Below are positions 1 to 7,406 of a stretch of 28,283 nt of DNA, piece by piece. The notes under the pieces are model-generated. The model had not been told where the DNA came from. It searched no databases and worked only from the letters and a program-made list of their open reading frames with translations. Numbering within the stretch: position 1 is the first letter of the stretch; each line of letters starts with the position of its first letter. This DNA comes from JAWXUK01 sp044432725 (GTDB taxonomy: Bacteria; Bacillota; Clostridia; Oscillospirales; Oscillospiraceae), in the NCBI GenBank assembly GCA_044432725.1, contig JAWXUL010000031.1, positions 1 to 28,283 on the forward strand, written 5' to 3'. The translations under genes were made by a program, and so were the position numbers.

Positions 1-51
1 ATTGAGTACAAAAAATTCGAGAGAGAAAATAATTTAGATAAAAGGTTATGA
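1..51 (+). other. possible C-terminal tail of a gene entering from the left
   Basis: Frame 1 is open from the window edge to a TGA at 49-51 and would end a protein in IEYKKFERENNLDKRL. A hairpin with a short T-run follows at 135-166. Seventeen codons are too few to assign a family, and an open frame of this length is expected by chance in A+T-rich DNA. Confidence 0.2.
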
Positions 52-134
52 AAATACAGAAAAACTTACTAATACCAACCAGAAAAATTCTGTGGATTAG
101 GGTTTCCGTCTTGAGTGGGAATAGTTCCAGAAAA

Positions 135-166
135 CCCTGAAACCATTGCTAATACAGGGCTTTTCA
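135..166 (+). terminator. weak hairpin terminator left of element 1
   Basis: CCCTG (135-139) pairs with CAGGG (155-159) across a 15-nt loop and is followed by CTTTTC. It could end transcription of whatever enters from the left edge. It precedes the candidate attachment site at 184-202 by about 24 bp, the same order (hairpin, then site) as seen at 20173-20257, 20427-20499 and 21353-21425. Confidence 0.35.
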
Positions 167-183
167 TCAATAAAAATGTGAAA

Positions 184-202
184 TGATTCTATTTTGATTC
201 TA
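184..202. repeat. candidate attachment site, left end of element 1
   Basis: TGATTCTATTTTGATTCTA contains GATTCT twice, 11 bp apart. It recurs at 20239-20257 with 18 of 19 bases identical and in degenerate form at 20481-20499 (15/19) and 21407-21425 (14/19 against the 20481 copy), all in the same orientation. It lies just outside the regulator/xis/int module of element 1, where a tyrosine-integrase att site is expected. The A+T-rich composition limits confidence. Confidence 0.42.
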
Positions 203-234
203 TTCATCATTCTTCAATAAAATAAAAGGGTAAT

Positions 235-273
235 CCCCTCTTGTTTGAACATCAATGTTTCAAACGAGAGGGG
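235..273. terminator. strong hairpin terminator downstream of the element 1 regulator
   Basis: A 15-bp stem (235-249 with 259-273, one G-U pair) encloses a 9-nt loop. The plus-strand side is followed by a T-rich run and the minus-strand side by a looser T-rich run, so it can act in both directions. It sits 15 bp past the stop of the minus-strand regulator gene and separates it from the candidate att site. Confidence 0.6.
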
Positions 274-287
274 GTTTTTGTTTCGTT

Positions 288-878
288 TTATTTATCAGGC
301 TTTTGTATGAAAATTTCTTCAAAATCAGGTATTTGTTTTTTATCTGTAGAATCAGAGGTAACAAGTGGAGTGTCCAAAGCGAAAAGACTTCGCTTTGTAA
401 TCTCTTTCAAATGGAGTTGTGATAACTTAAAAGTTTCTAGTTGGTCATCTGTGTGTGAAGAGTTCGTAAATTCATCACGACAGTCCTTGAGTGTGTCGAA
501 ATATTTGTACATTGTTACAAAGGCTTGCTGAATGATAGGATTGTTTAAAGAGATTTTTACACTGTTTTCCAAAAAATTACCTTCAGTATCCACTTCATAC
601 TCTAATCTACAATTCATTTTTTCTATAAATTGAAATAAAATGGCCATGAAATCTCCATCTGTTTCCAATGTTACATCTGAAACTTCAATATCAAAAAATG
701 TATTCTCCGCCATCTTCATAGCCTTTGCTAATTTTTTTAATTGAGCAGGTTTTGGATTTCGTGACCCCAGTTCATATTTTCTGATAGAAATTTCACTGAC
801 ACCAGATAATTCAGCTAATCTTTTTTGGGTTAAGCCACATTGTTTACGATAAAAAAGAATTTTTTCTCCATCGGTCAT
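288..878 (-). CDS. XRE-family HTH regulator of element 1
   Basis: A protein of about 196 aa beginning MTDGEKILFYRKQ. Residues 5-60 form a Cro/C1-type helix-turn-helix (GLTQKRLAELSGVSEISIRKYELGSRNPKP). The remaining 130 residues match no domain I recognise, but the protein is clearly related along its length to the regulator at 22901-23536, for example in the RKYELGxRNPKP block. The ATG at 876-878 is chosen because upstream codons run into the gene's own promoter at 904-932; an AAAGG lies 12 nt upstream. It is divergent from the excisionase, and a palindrome at 991-1008 is a likely binding site. Inferred role: repressor of excision and mobilisation genes, as in other integrative elements. Confidence 0.8.
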   Translation of the reverse strand: MTDGEKILFYRKQCGLTQKRLAELSGVSEISIRKYELGSRNPKPAQLKKLAKAMKMAENTFFDIEVSDVTLETDGDFMAILFQFIEKMNCRLEYEVDTEGNFLENSVKISLNNPIIQQAFVTMYKYFDTLKDCRDEFTNSSHTDDQLETFKLSQLHLKEITKRSLFALDTPLVTSDSTDKKQIPDFEEIFIQKPDK

Positions 879-903
879 TTGATTCACCAACCTTTCAGTT
901 ACT

Positions 904-932
904 ATTGTATCACATCTACGTGTCGAAATCAA
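904..932 (-). promoter_or_regulatory. promoter of the element 1 regulator
   Basis: On the minus strand TTGATT (927-932) is separated by 17 bp from TACAAT (904-909), 26 nt before the chosen start. The spacer contains CGTGTCGA (919-926), the core of the iteron repeated at 3832-4234, so the protein binding those iterons might also act here. Confidence 0.55.
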
Positions 933-957
933 GCAAAAAATTTTTTTCGCAAACCCC

Positions 958-986
958 TTGACAGGTACAAAAGTAAATGATATGAT
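958..986 (+). promoter_or_regulatory. promoter of the xis-int-mob-rep operon, element 1
   Basis: TTGACA (958-963), a 17-bp spacer and TATGAT (981-986) form a near-consensus vegetative promoter 45 bp before the excisionase start. The spacer carries GGTACAAAAGTA, resembling one arm of the palindrome at 991-1008. A promoter this strong on an integrative element probably needs repression. Confidence 0.75.
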
Positions 987-990
987 ATAA

Positions 991-1008
991 AAGGTACAAG
1001 AGTACCTT
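991..1008. promoter_or_regulatory. operator palindrome, element 1
   Basis: AAGGTAC-AAGA-GTACCTT is a perfect 7-bp inverted repeat just downstream of the -10 box. A related half-copy (GGTACAAAAGT) lies inside the promoter spacer from 964. The likely ligand is the divergent HTH regulator (288-878). The equivalent place in element 2 carries operators of different sequence, so the two repressors probably have different specificities. Confidence 0.6.
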
Positions 1009-1031
1009 AACAAAATTTAGGAGGACACAGC

Positions 1032-1268
1032 ATGACACAAATCAACACAACACAGCTCACAGAGGAGCAAACACCACAATTCATGACATCCCAAGAGGTG
1101 TCACAACAACTGCAAATCAGTATTTCTCACTCTTACCGATTAGTACGTGAAATGAACCAACAACTGAAAGCACAGGGGTACATGACAATTTCTGGACGCA
1201 TAAGCCGAAAGTATTTCCAAGAGAAATTTTATGGATTTCAGGAGGTGAACCAACATGCCAGCATATAA
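1032..1268 (+). CDS. excisionase-like small HTH protein, element 1
   Basis: A 78-aa protein with a winged-helix/MerR-like helix-turn-helix (FMTSQEVSQQLQISISHSYRLVREMNQQL, roughly residues 18-47) followed by a basic segment GRISRKYFQEKFYGF. It aligns with the 66-aa protein at 23702-23902 (AEVAEELGVSKSQAYKVVRKLNEEL; SRQFFEERFYGLKE). TAGGAGGA lies at 1018-1025, a good distance from ATG 1032. Its end overlaps the integrase start by 14 bp, the usual coupled xis-int arrangement. Proteins of this kind bind the attachment site and direct the integrase toward excision; that role is inferred from size, position and HTH. Confidence 0.75.
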   Translation: MTQINTTQLTEEQTPQFMTSQEVSQQLQISISHSYRLVREMNQQLKAQGYMTISGRISRKYFQEKFYGFQEVNQHASI

Positions 1269-2319
1269 AGACGATAAAAAAGGCACATGGTACGTCCAGT
1301 TTTATTTCAAAGACTGGCAAGGAAAACAGACTAAGAAGTTGAAACGTGGCTTTCCCACAAAAAAAGAAGCACAGTCTTGGGAACATGACTTCTTGCAACA
1401 AAAATCTGCCGATATGTCAATGAATTTCGAGAATTTCATAGAAGTTTATAGCAGAGATATTAAAAATCGCTTGAAGGAAAACACTTGGCTGACCAAAGAG
1501 CATATTCTCAATACCAAGATTCTCCCCTATTTTCGAAATAAAAAGCTGAATTAAATCGAACCTCGTGATGTAATTCAGTGGCAAAATGAAATGATGGCTT
1601 ATCGAGACAGTAAAGGGAATCCCTACTCCCCTGTTTACTTAAAAACCTTGCATAATCAGCTCAGTGCTACCTTGAACCATGCAGTGAAATTCTATGGATT
1701 ACAGTCTAACCCAGCACAAAAAGCAGGTAATATGGGAAAAGAGAAAGGGACAGAAGTAGATTTCTGGACAAAAGAGGAGTATTTGCTCTTTTTAGATGAA
1801 ATGAGGGACAAGCCACTTTCCTATTATGCCTTTCAAGTTTTGTACTGGTGTGGGATTCGTATGGGTGAGTTACTGGCTTTGACCCGTGGTGATATTAACT
1901 TAGAGGATAAGACCCTGAAAATCTCCAAATCATATCAAAGAATCAAGGGCAAAGATGTCATTACTGACCCTAAGACAGAAAAAAGTAAGCGAACTATTGC
2001 CATTTCGGACTTTTTAGCAGAGGAACTAGAGGACTTTTTCAAAGCACAATATGGATTGGAGAATCACCAGCGTTTGTTTCCGATTTCTAAGAGTTACTTA
2101 CACCATGAAATGAACCGTGGTTGTGAAAATTCTGGGGTAAAACGGATAAAAGTTCACTCTTTGAGACATTCACACGTCAGTTTGCTCATAGAATTAGGCT
2201 TTTCCGCCGTGGCAATCGCCGATAGAGTGGGACATGAAAGCATCGACATTACTTATCGATACGCCCACCTTTACCCCTCGAAACAGCGAGAAATCGCAGA
2301 TACTTTAAGAATGGAGTGA
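1255..2319 (+). pseudogene. int: tyrosine recombinase (integrase) of element 1, interrupted by an in-frame stop
   Basis: Read through one TAA at 1552-1554, this is a 354-aa phage-type integrase in a single frame. The first part has the arm-binding domain (WYVQFYFKDWQGKQTKKLKRGFPTKKEA) and the start of the core-binding domain. The part after the stop has the catalytic domain: Arg in GIRMGELLAL, Lys in DPKTEKSKR, HSLRHSH, and the final His/Tyr in GHESIDITYRYAHLYPS. The integrase at 23889-24965 aligns throughout and has Ser (KAMNSITANE) where the stop stands (KKLN*IEPRD); TCA to TAA is one base change. No frameshift accompanies it. Internal ATGs at 1591 and 1594 could start only a fragment lacking arm-binding functions. 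Element 1 therefore probably cannot move by itself unless the stop is read through or the element 2 enzyme acts on it. Confidence 0.88.
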
Positions 2320-2324
2320 GAAAT

Positions 2325-2654
2325 ATGTCTGTCAAACGAAAAGATGAACAAAATCGGTGGAGAAATAAGGTGGTTGCCTTTCGTATGTCACCAGAAGAGG
2401 CGGATATGTTGGATAAGTTGGCTCTTATGTCGGGTTTGAGCAAACAGGACTATATCATAGCTAAATTGCTGAATCAAGACGTGATTGTCCAAGGAAATCC
2501 CAGAGTGTTCAAGCAACTTCGTAATCATATGTTTGAAATTTTGGAAGAATTGAAGCAAAATGGAGAAACTTCTCCCACAAAAGACCAATTGGACACAATA
2601 AATTATATCGGAACCATTATGGAAGGGTTCCAGAAGGAAGGTGATGCTGATTGA
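2325..2654 (+). CDS. MobC-like ribbon-helix-helix mobilisation protein, element 1
   Basis: About 109 aa beginning MSVKRKDEQNRWRN. The central part (VAFRMSPEEADMLDKLALMSGLSKQDYIIAKLL) looks like a ribbon-helix-helix DNA-binding segment, followed by a helical C-terminal half (NPRVFKQLRNHMFEILEEL). Proteins with this start follow the integrase in many Firmicutes integrative elements and are usually named plasmid mobilisation or MobC-like proteins; I infer a relaxosome accessory role. Very similar to 24967-25302. ATG 2325 is preferred over the GTG at 2316 because GGAG (2313-2316) sits 8 nt upstream. The gene starts 6 nt after the integrase stop and overlaps the helicase start. Confidence 0.7.
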   Translation: MSVKRKDEQNRWRNKVVAFRMSPEEADMLDKLALMSGLSKQDYIIAKLLNQDVIVQGNPRVFKQLRNHMFEILEELKQNGETSPTKDQLDTINYIGTIMEGFQKEGDAD

Positions 2655-3826
2655 ATCAGTTTTATGACCCACAAAAAGAAATGACCACTCCCAGTCCATC
2701 TATTGGCGTAGATGGGGAGCAGTCAATTCACAATAACATGGATATTGTACCACAGGCGGAAGAAGAAAGCAAGAGAAATCGCTTAAAAAGTACCATTGAA
2801 AATTTAGTACAGATGTCAAAAGAAAAGCCATATCCGAAAGAAGAACAACTTCGTTCCTCTCTTCCCAATATGACTATGACAGAACTTTTTGACACTGTTT
2901 TTCCACCAATACAACCCATGATTGAAAATTTCCTTTATCCAGGAACGTACATTTTGGCTGGCTCTCCCAAAGTTGGTAAGTCCTTTTTTGTAGCACAGAT
3001 AGCCTATCACATCAGCATGGGTCTCCCCTTTTTAGGTCGAGAAGTGACTCAGAGCAATGTGTTATATCTAGGCTTAGAGGACAACTATCGACGTTTGCAG
3101 CGCCGTCTGTTCACCATGTACGGAACAGAATGCACAGAGAATCTACGTCTTTCTGTGAGTTGTGAAGGACTTTCCACTGGTTTATTGAATCAGCTGACTG
3201 ATTTTTTGAAGGTGTACCCCAAAAACAAAGTAATTATCCTTGATACCCTACAAAAAGTCCGTGGTGGTACTTATGAAGCGAGTAACTACGCCAATGATTA
3301 TGAAATCATGAGTTACTTTAAGGATTTTGCTGATTATCACGACGTGGCATTGATTATCATTCATCATACAAGAAAATTACATTCTGATGACAGCTTTGAT
3401 ATGATTTCAGGGACAAATGGTCTCTTTGGTGCAGTGGATGGTGGGTTGGTCCTCGTAAAAAAGGAAAGGTCAGGGAGAGAAGCGACTTTGCAAATCACCA
3501 GTAGAGATTTTGCAGATCAAAAGATTTTGGTTGAAAAATGCCCAATAACTTGTAAGTTGCAATATATTTCAGATGAATCAGACCAAGAAAATATTCCCAC
3601 AGATCCTGTTATTCGTACCATTGCAGAATTCATCACTGGTGAAAATTCACATTGGGAAGGCTCTCCTTCTGATTTAGTGAAATTTTTGCACTTGGAGAAA
3701 AGTCCACAGGCTTTAACTAGAACTTTGAATGCGAATATAGGTGACTTGCTCACTAAATTCAAAATCTCTTATCATTCTAAGAGAAAGCATGAAGGCAGAC
3801 AGATTTCATTGACCTATCTCCCCTAA
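2651..3826 (+). CDS. RecA-fold replicative helicase (RepA-like) of element 1
   Basis: A 391-aa protein with a Walker A motif GSPKVGKS at residues 104-111, a Walker B VIILDTLQ, an IIHHTRK motif and ISGTNGLFGAVDGGLVL near the end of the RecA fold. This pattern is that of hexameric RepA/AAA_25-type helicases of plasmids and integrative elements. The N-terminal 80 residues are variable and polar; the C-terminal 100 residues probably form a winged-helix. The TTG at 2651 overlaps the previous stop, with GGAAGGTGA about 6 nt upstream; ATG 2681 is an alternative. An iteron array follows six bases after the stop, supporting a replication role. Element 2 lacks this gene and carries a DUF3987-type fragment instead. 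Confidence 0.8.
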   Translation: MNQFYDPQKEMTTPSPSIGVDGEQSIHNNMDIVPQAEEESKRNRLKSTIENLVQMSKEKPYPKEEQLRSSLPNMTMTELFDTVFPPIQPMIENFLYPGTYILAGSPKVGKSFFVAQIAYHISMGLPFLGREVTQSNVLYLGLEDNYRRLQRRLFTMYGTECTENLRLSVSCEGLSTGLLNQLTDFLKVYPKNKVIILDTLQKVRGGTYEASNYANDYEIMSYFKDFADYHDVALIIIHHTRKLHSDDSFDMISGTNGLFGAVDGGLVLVKKERSGREATLQITSRDFADQKILVEKCPITCKLQYISDESDQENIPTDPVIRTIAEFITGENSHWEGSPSDLVKFLHLEKSPQALTRTLNANIGDLLTKFKISYHSKRKHEGRQISLTYLP

Positions 3827-3831
3827 GCTTT

Positions 3832-4234
3832 CCGTGTCGATATTTTCCCTCCGTGTCGATATTGAAATCAAATATCGACACGGAAACCAGCCATGAAAAT
3901 GCTGATTTATTTCAATATTACAAGAAATAAAGCAATAATCACAACAAAAAATTCAGCCGTGTCGATGTGTCGATAAAAATCACACTATGCCCCCTCCTGT
4001 GAAATGGGATTACCATAGAGATATCTCATTTCTAATGTTTTAGTCGTTTTGGGTTAGGATAGGGGCATATCTAAAAAATAGCGACACATCGACACGGAGA
4101 GAGGTTCACTTCACTTTTACAGAAAGTTTCTCTCTTTTACTAATCCAAAAGTCGAAAACAAGTCACAATTTCACAAAAGAAAGCGTGTCGATATTTTGCC
4201 GTAATACCGACACGGCAACCGTAGTAAGCGACAC
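3832..4234. repeat. iteron array, candidate replication origin of element 1
   Basis: The core CCGTGTCGATATT occurs directly at 3832-3844 and 3851-3863 and inverted at 3871-3883; the last two form a perfect 13-bp inverted repeat with a 7-bp spacer. CCGTGTCGATGTGTCG (3957-3972) is matched by its exact inverted copy at 4082-4097. A third, imperfect pair is CGTGTCGATATT (4184-4195) and ACCGACACGG (4206-4215), with a further GCGACAC at 4228-4234. A+T-rich DNA lies between. Iterons next to a helicase gene are typical of origins; the arrangement in three inverted pairs is less usual. No complete gene lies between 3827 and 4238. A weak hairpin (AGAGAG 4098-4103 with CTCTCT 4130-4135, then TTTT) may end the helicase transcript. 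Confidence 0.7.
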
Positions 4235-4238
4235 AAAA

Positions 4239-4796
4239 ATGAAAAAGTTTCAAAATATATGTCATATAGGAGGTACACCTATTATTTCAATTTTCACAAA
4301 AGCCAAAGAGCAAGAAAACCTAGCACTGAGAAAAGAACTAGAAAAAGTTGAAATTGAGAATGTTAGACTTGGTATTCAAAATAAATCATTGATCCAAGAA
4401 CAGGAGGGAAATGTTCAAAAACTAGCAAATCAAAAAGAAGAAATACAACGTCTATCTGCTGAGATGGAAGAACGTAATTCTAAACTTTTATCCTTAGAAT
4501 TAGAACACCACCATCTTCAGATAGAACACCAATGTTTGATAAAAAAGTTAGAATCTACTCCTCCCAAAAAGCACAATGAAAGAGGAGCAGGAAGGAAGCA
4601 ATCTATCTCTACATTTCATATTCGCCATGTCATGTATCAGCTGAATAAAGGTAAATCAGCTCGAGAGATTTCAGAAAATTTAATACCCCAAACAGATTCG
4701 AGCTGGAGGGTAGAGAAGGTTCGTTATGTCATCAAACGATACTTAGATCAAAAAGAGGACGGTCAATGGGAATTACTGCAAGGAGAAAGAAGTTGA
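4239..4796 (+). CDS. coiled-coil protein with C-terminal helix-turn-helix
   Basis: About 185 aa from ATG 4239. Residues roughly 25-110 are a long heptad-rich coiled coil (KELEKVEIENVRL, EEIQRLSAEMEERNSKLLSLELEHHHLQ). After a GAGRK hinge the C-terminus (FHIRHVMYQLNKGKSAREISENL, then VRYVIKRYL) looks like a resolvase-type helix-turn-helix. I do not recognise a named family; the layout recalls DNA-binding partition or replication accessory proteins. The start is uncertain: ATG 4239 has no ribosome site, the frame is open back to a GTG at 4185 within the iterons, and a perfect AGGAGG (4268-4273) lies 7 nt before an in-frame ATT at 4281, so an unusual ATT start is possible. It lies between the iterons and the mob region. 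Confidence 0.6.
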   Translation: MKKFQNICHIGGTPIISIFTKAKEQENLALRKELEKVEIENVRLGIQNKSLIQEQEGNVQKLANQKEEIQRLSAEMEERNSKLLSLELEHHHLQIEHQCLIKKLESTPPKKHNERGAGRKQSISTFHIRHVMYQLNKGKSAREISENLIPQTDSSWRVEKVRYVIKRYLDQKEDGQWELLQGERS

Positions 4797-4923
4797 CCCT
4801 TTACTATTATCCTCTTTCCCCTACCCAAAATGGATGACTTCACTTTCACAGTCAAAAAGAAAAGAAATTAATTCATTGCACCTCATTTTTACAGTCATTT
4901 AGGGGAAGAACGTGGCAAGCATC

Positions 4924-4992
4924 CTTTTTGTATTACATTCTTCGAATGTATCAAAAAGTTCCTACTACCGCAGAGGTAAGGTGCTTCGCACC
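4924..4992. other. candidate transfer origin (hairpin pair) upstream of mobC
   Basis: CTTTTTG (4924-4930) and CAAAAAG (4952-4958) close a long stem with ACATTC-TTC-GAATGT inside; a second hairpin GGTGC-TTC-GCACC (4980-4992) follows. A palindrome of similar design (CTTTTGA.AC-TTCA-GT.TCAAAAG) lies at 27164-27207 in element 2, also upstream of mobilisation genes. The rest of 4797-5036 holds no gene. Function as oriT is inferred from position and structure only. Confidence 0.4.
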
Positions 4993-5036
4993 ACAAAAAC
5001 AAGAAATTAATTCGTTATTATAAGGAGGTTATTTGA

Positions 5037-5243
5037 ATGAAAAAAACTACTGTAAAGACATTCCGTGTCAGCGACCATGAAGATAAGCTCTTGAAGGCAA
5101 AAGCCAGAACATCACAAATGAGTCAGTCAAAGTATTGTCGCACTTGTGCCTTGGATAAGGAAATTATTGTCATTGAAGGTCTGGGGAAGTTGATTCCTGA
5201 ACTGAACAAAATAGGGTCAAATATTAACCACCCAGAAGTCTAG
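5037..5243 (+). pseudogene. mobC: mobC relaxosome protein, C-terminally truncated
   Basis: A 68-aa frame with a strong AAGGAGG upstream. The N-terminus is a typical MobC start: VKTFRVSDHEDKLLKAKARTSQMSQSKYCRTCALDKEI, then GLGKLIPELNKIGSNIN. In MobC proteins the LNxIGxNIN block is normally followed by QIAR and 30-50 further residues; here HPEV and a stop follow. The break at about 5227 is close to an IS5 relic (5293-6456), and no relaxase gene follows, so the end of mobC and the mobilisation genes beyond it have probably been deleted. MobC helps a relaxase open oriT; this copy is unlikely to work. Confidence 0.65.
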
Positions 5244-5292
5244 CTAAAACTAACACTTTTTTGAAATAATTTTTATGCTATAATTTTCCTTG

Positions 5293-6456
5293 GGCAGCAC
5301 CTCACAACTCCCCTAAAAAAAACACCTTTTCAGCAAGCATAAAATCCTGCCCAAAAAGTGTCTACAACCCATATTTTCCTCTGCCAGAGCAAACTGAATT
5401 AGACTGCCATCCGTGAAGGACTGTCAGCCAAAATCAAGTTTGCCAAGGCACACATCATATTCAGTTTTGCCGTCTGCTTTCGCAAACCTTTGTATCTCGT
5501 TTTCTTGAACTTCAGTTGCTTTTTTATCACTCCAAAAATGTGTTCTACTTTACTTCTAACAGATGATTTTTCTTTCTCTCTTCTTTTAATTTGTCCTTTG
5601 GATGCGGTGATGTTATCTTTGCTTTGAGATGGTCTTTTGTTGGTTTTGTACTTGATTTTTTGCCCTTTATCGTTGTGTGTGATGGCTTCTTTTCGCTTTT
5701 CTCCTCCTAAATACCCTGAATCGCCATAAACTTCTTCCTCTGTTCCTAACAAAAGTTGATCCACCACTGTCACATCATGTACGTTTGCCGAAGTAGTCAC
5801 ATTGGTATGAATCAAACCAGTATCTTTGTCAACTGCGATGTGAGTTTTGTATCCAAAGTGCCACTGGTTCCCTTTTTTAGCGGAATGAGCCTCTGGATCA
5901 CGTTCTTTATTCTTATTTTTGGTGGAAGTAGGAGCCTCAATGAAGGAAGAGTCAAAATAGTACCCTTTTTCAGAATCAAACCTTTTTCTTTGAACATCTC
6001 AACTACTTGTTGAAACAGAGTTTCTTGTAAGTCTGCCTCTACCAAAAGGTTACGAAAACGATCGATGCTATCCCCACTTGGTATTTGATTACTGGAAGAA
6101 ATATTGCAGAAATCAGAAAAAGCTCGACTGTCAATAACTTCAAAGTTGGTAGCATCATCGGCAAGGTCGTAGAGATTTTGCAATATATGAATCCGTAGCA
6201 TTAACCTAACTCGTAGGGTTTGTTGCCACGTAGACCTTCATAATAGTGGTGAGTAATGAGATTTACCCAATTTTCCCAAGGAATAATTCTCTCGATTTGG
6301 TCGAGGAACTCTTTTTTCGGGTCATGACTTGACGTAATTCGTCCTGGAGGTCTGATAAGCTGAGTTGTTTGTTTATAAACTTCACTTCCTTGATTTTTTG
6401 TTACCTTATTATATCATGGTTTGGTGTTAGTTGGCAAGTGTTTTGTGGGTGTTGCC
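5293..6456 (-). mobile_element. decayed IS5-family insertion sequence
   Basis: About 1.16 kb, a normal size for the family. Imperfect terminal repeats are GGCAGCACCTCAC (5293-5305) and the inverse of GTGGGTGTTGCC (6445-6456), which match except for one substitution and a one-base gap. The body carries the broken transposase at 5399-6385. No convincing target duplication is seen and the exact ends are uncertain. It separates the truncated mobC from the urease operon. Confidence 0.6.
5399..6385 (-). pseudogene. IS5-family transposase, three frameshifts
   Basis: Joining three reading-frame changes restores a DDE transposase of about 325 aa. The N-terminal part starts near a GTG at 6383-6385 (VKFINKQLSLSDLQDELRQV) and shifts in a six-base homopolymer at about 6312-6317. 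IIPWENWVNLITHHYYEGLRGN follows, with a second shift at about 6199-6206. The next part (ILQNLYDLADDATNFEVIDSRAF) shifts again at about 5953-5958. The last part has VDSSFIEAPT (first Asp lost at the shift), VYGDSGYLGG (second Asp) and RSKVEHIFGVIKKQLKFKKTRYKGL (Glu), the IS5 C-terminal signature. Each shift is explained by loss of one base. The element cannot make functional transposase. Confidence 0.85.
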
Positions 6457-6563
6457 TTAAAAAAACACTTAAAATAAATGATAAATAATGGTACAATATA
6501 GGTAACATGACTTTACTGGGGGTAGGTACTATTATACTTTTAGTTGGAATAAGAAGTCACTTT

Positions 6564-7406
6564 TTATGAATGATTTTCCATCCGAATCTGGGAAGCTGAA
6601 TTATTTAGCGAATCACGAACTATACTCAAAACATGATCCTGAACTTTTTCCAAAGCATCACCAGAATTACCCAAAAAACGAAAAACAAAATCACCTGAAA
6701 AAGTTTTGCTGTATGCGCCTTCTGCATTTTCTAGGGACTCTAAGTATTGTTGGATATTTCTTAACTTTTTAGAGGGAATTGCATGATGAAACAGGAGCAG
6801 AATGCTCTGGTGGCTATATCCTTCTTGATAACAAAAACCAGATAAATCTTGTTCTTTTGGGCGGTATTTTGCTCTGTCAGAGAACAGCTGTGTATCTCCC
6901 AAAAAGACGGAGATTTCGCTGTCATAGCGGTCATATTGAAAAGATTCTCCCATCGCTACACGTCCACAAGCGAAAATATCGCTAAAAATGAGTTTTGCAC
7001 TGTCATCTTCTAAGTAAATCTTTGTTTTCCCTTGGAAGGAAGAATCTGCATAAGGGATGGTGGGGAGAGGGGAATAGTGCAAATTCCCTCCAGAAAGCAC
7101 ATTGAGTTGGCAAGTTCGTTGACCATAGCCCTCGCCCATTTTGTGCACTTTTTCGTAAGATTGCGAAAATATCTTTCCCTCTGCTCCAGACTCTACGGTA
7201 ATGGAAAAGTCTTGCCTGTCGCCTTCCATAATTCCAGCAGAACTGTTCATAATCATCAGGGAAAAATGGTTTTCTGCGTCGTAAAAGGGCTTCATGACCT
7301 TGAAAGGTGCGGTGAAATCTACCTGAGACAACATGGTTTTCCCTTCTTTTTCAGAAAGTACAAGTTCTACTTTCGAAGTTTTTCCGAATTTATTTTCAGA
7401 CATCAC
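6564..7406 (-). CDS. ureD: urease accessory protein UreD (UreH)
   Basis: A 280-aa protein with the UreD fold landmarks LMIMNSSAGIMEGDRQDFSITVESGAEGKIFSQSYEKVHKM and FSDIFACGRVAMGESF. UreD binds the urease apoprotein and, with UreF and UreG, forms the chaperone complex that delivers nickel and CO2 to the active-site lysine; its internal tunnel is thought to carry nickel. It is the last gene of the operon, overlapping the ureG stop by 4 bp (ATGA). Its length is typical and the frame is complete. No clear terminator is visible in the 100 bp downstream, which lead into the IS5 relic. Confidence 0.95.
   Translation of the reverse strand: MMSENKFGKTSKVELVLSEKEGKTMLSQVDFTAPFKVMKPFYDAENHFSLMIMNSSAGIMEGDRQDFSITVESGAEGKIFSQSYEKVHKMGEGYGQRTCQLNVLSGGNLHYSPLPTIPYADSSFQGKTKIYLEDDSAKLIFSDIFACGRVAMGESFQYDRYDSEISVFLGDTQLFSDRAKYRPKEQDLSGFCYQEGYSHQSILLLFHHAIPSKKLRNIQQYLESLENAEGAYSKTFSGDFVFRFLGNSGDALEKVQDHVLSIVRDSLNNSASQIRMENHS

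Noticed and set aside
241..531. 96-codon plus-strand frame
   Set aside because: It begins in the terminator hairpin without an ATG-plus-ribosome-site start and is antisense to the regulator.
3832..4234. CRISPR array
   Set aside because: The repeats are short, irregularly spaced and alternate in orientation, and no cas genes are present; an iteron array fits better.
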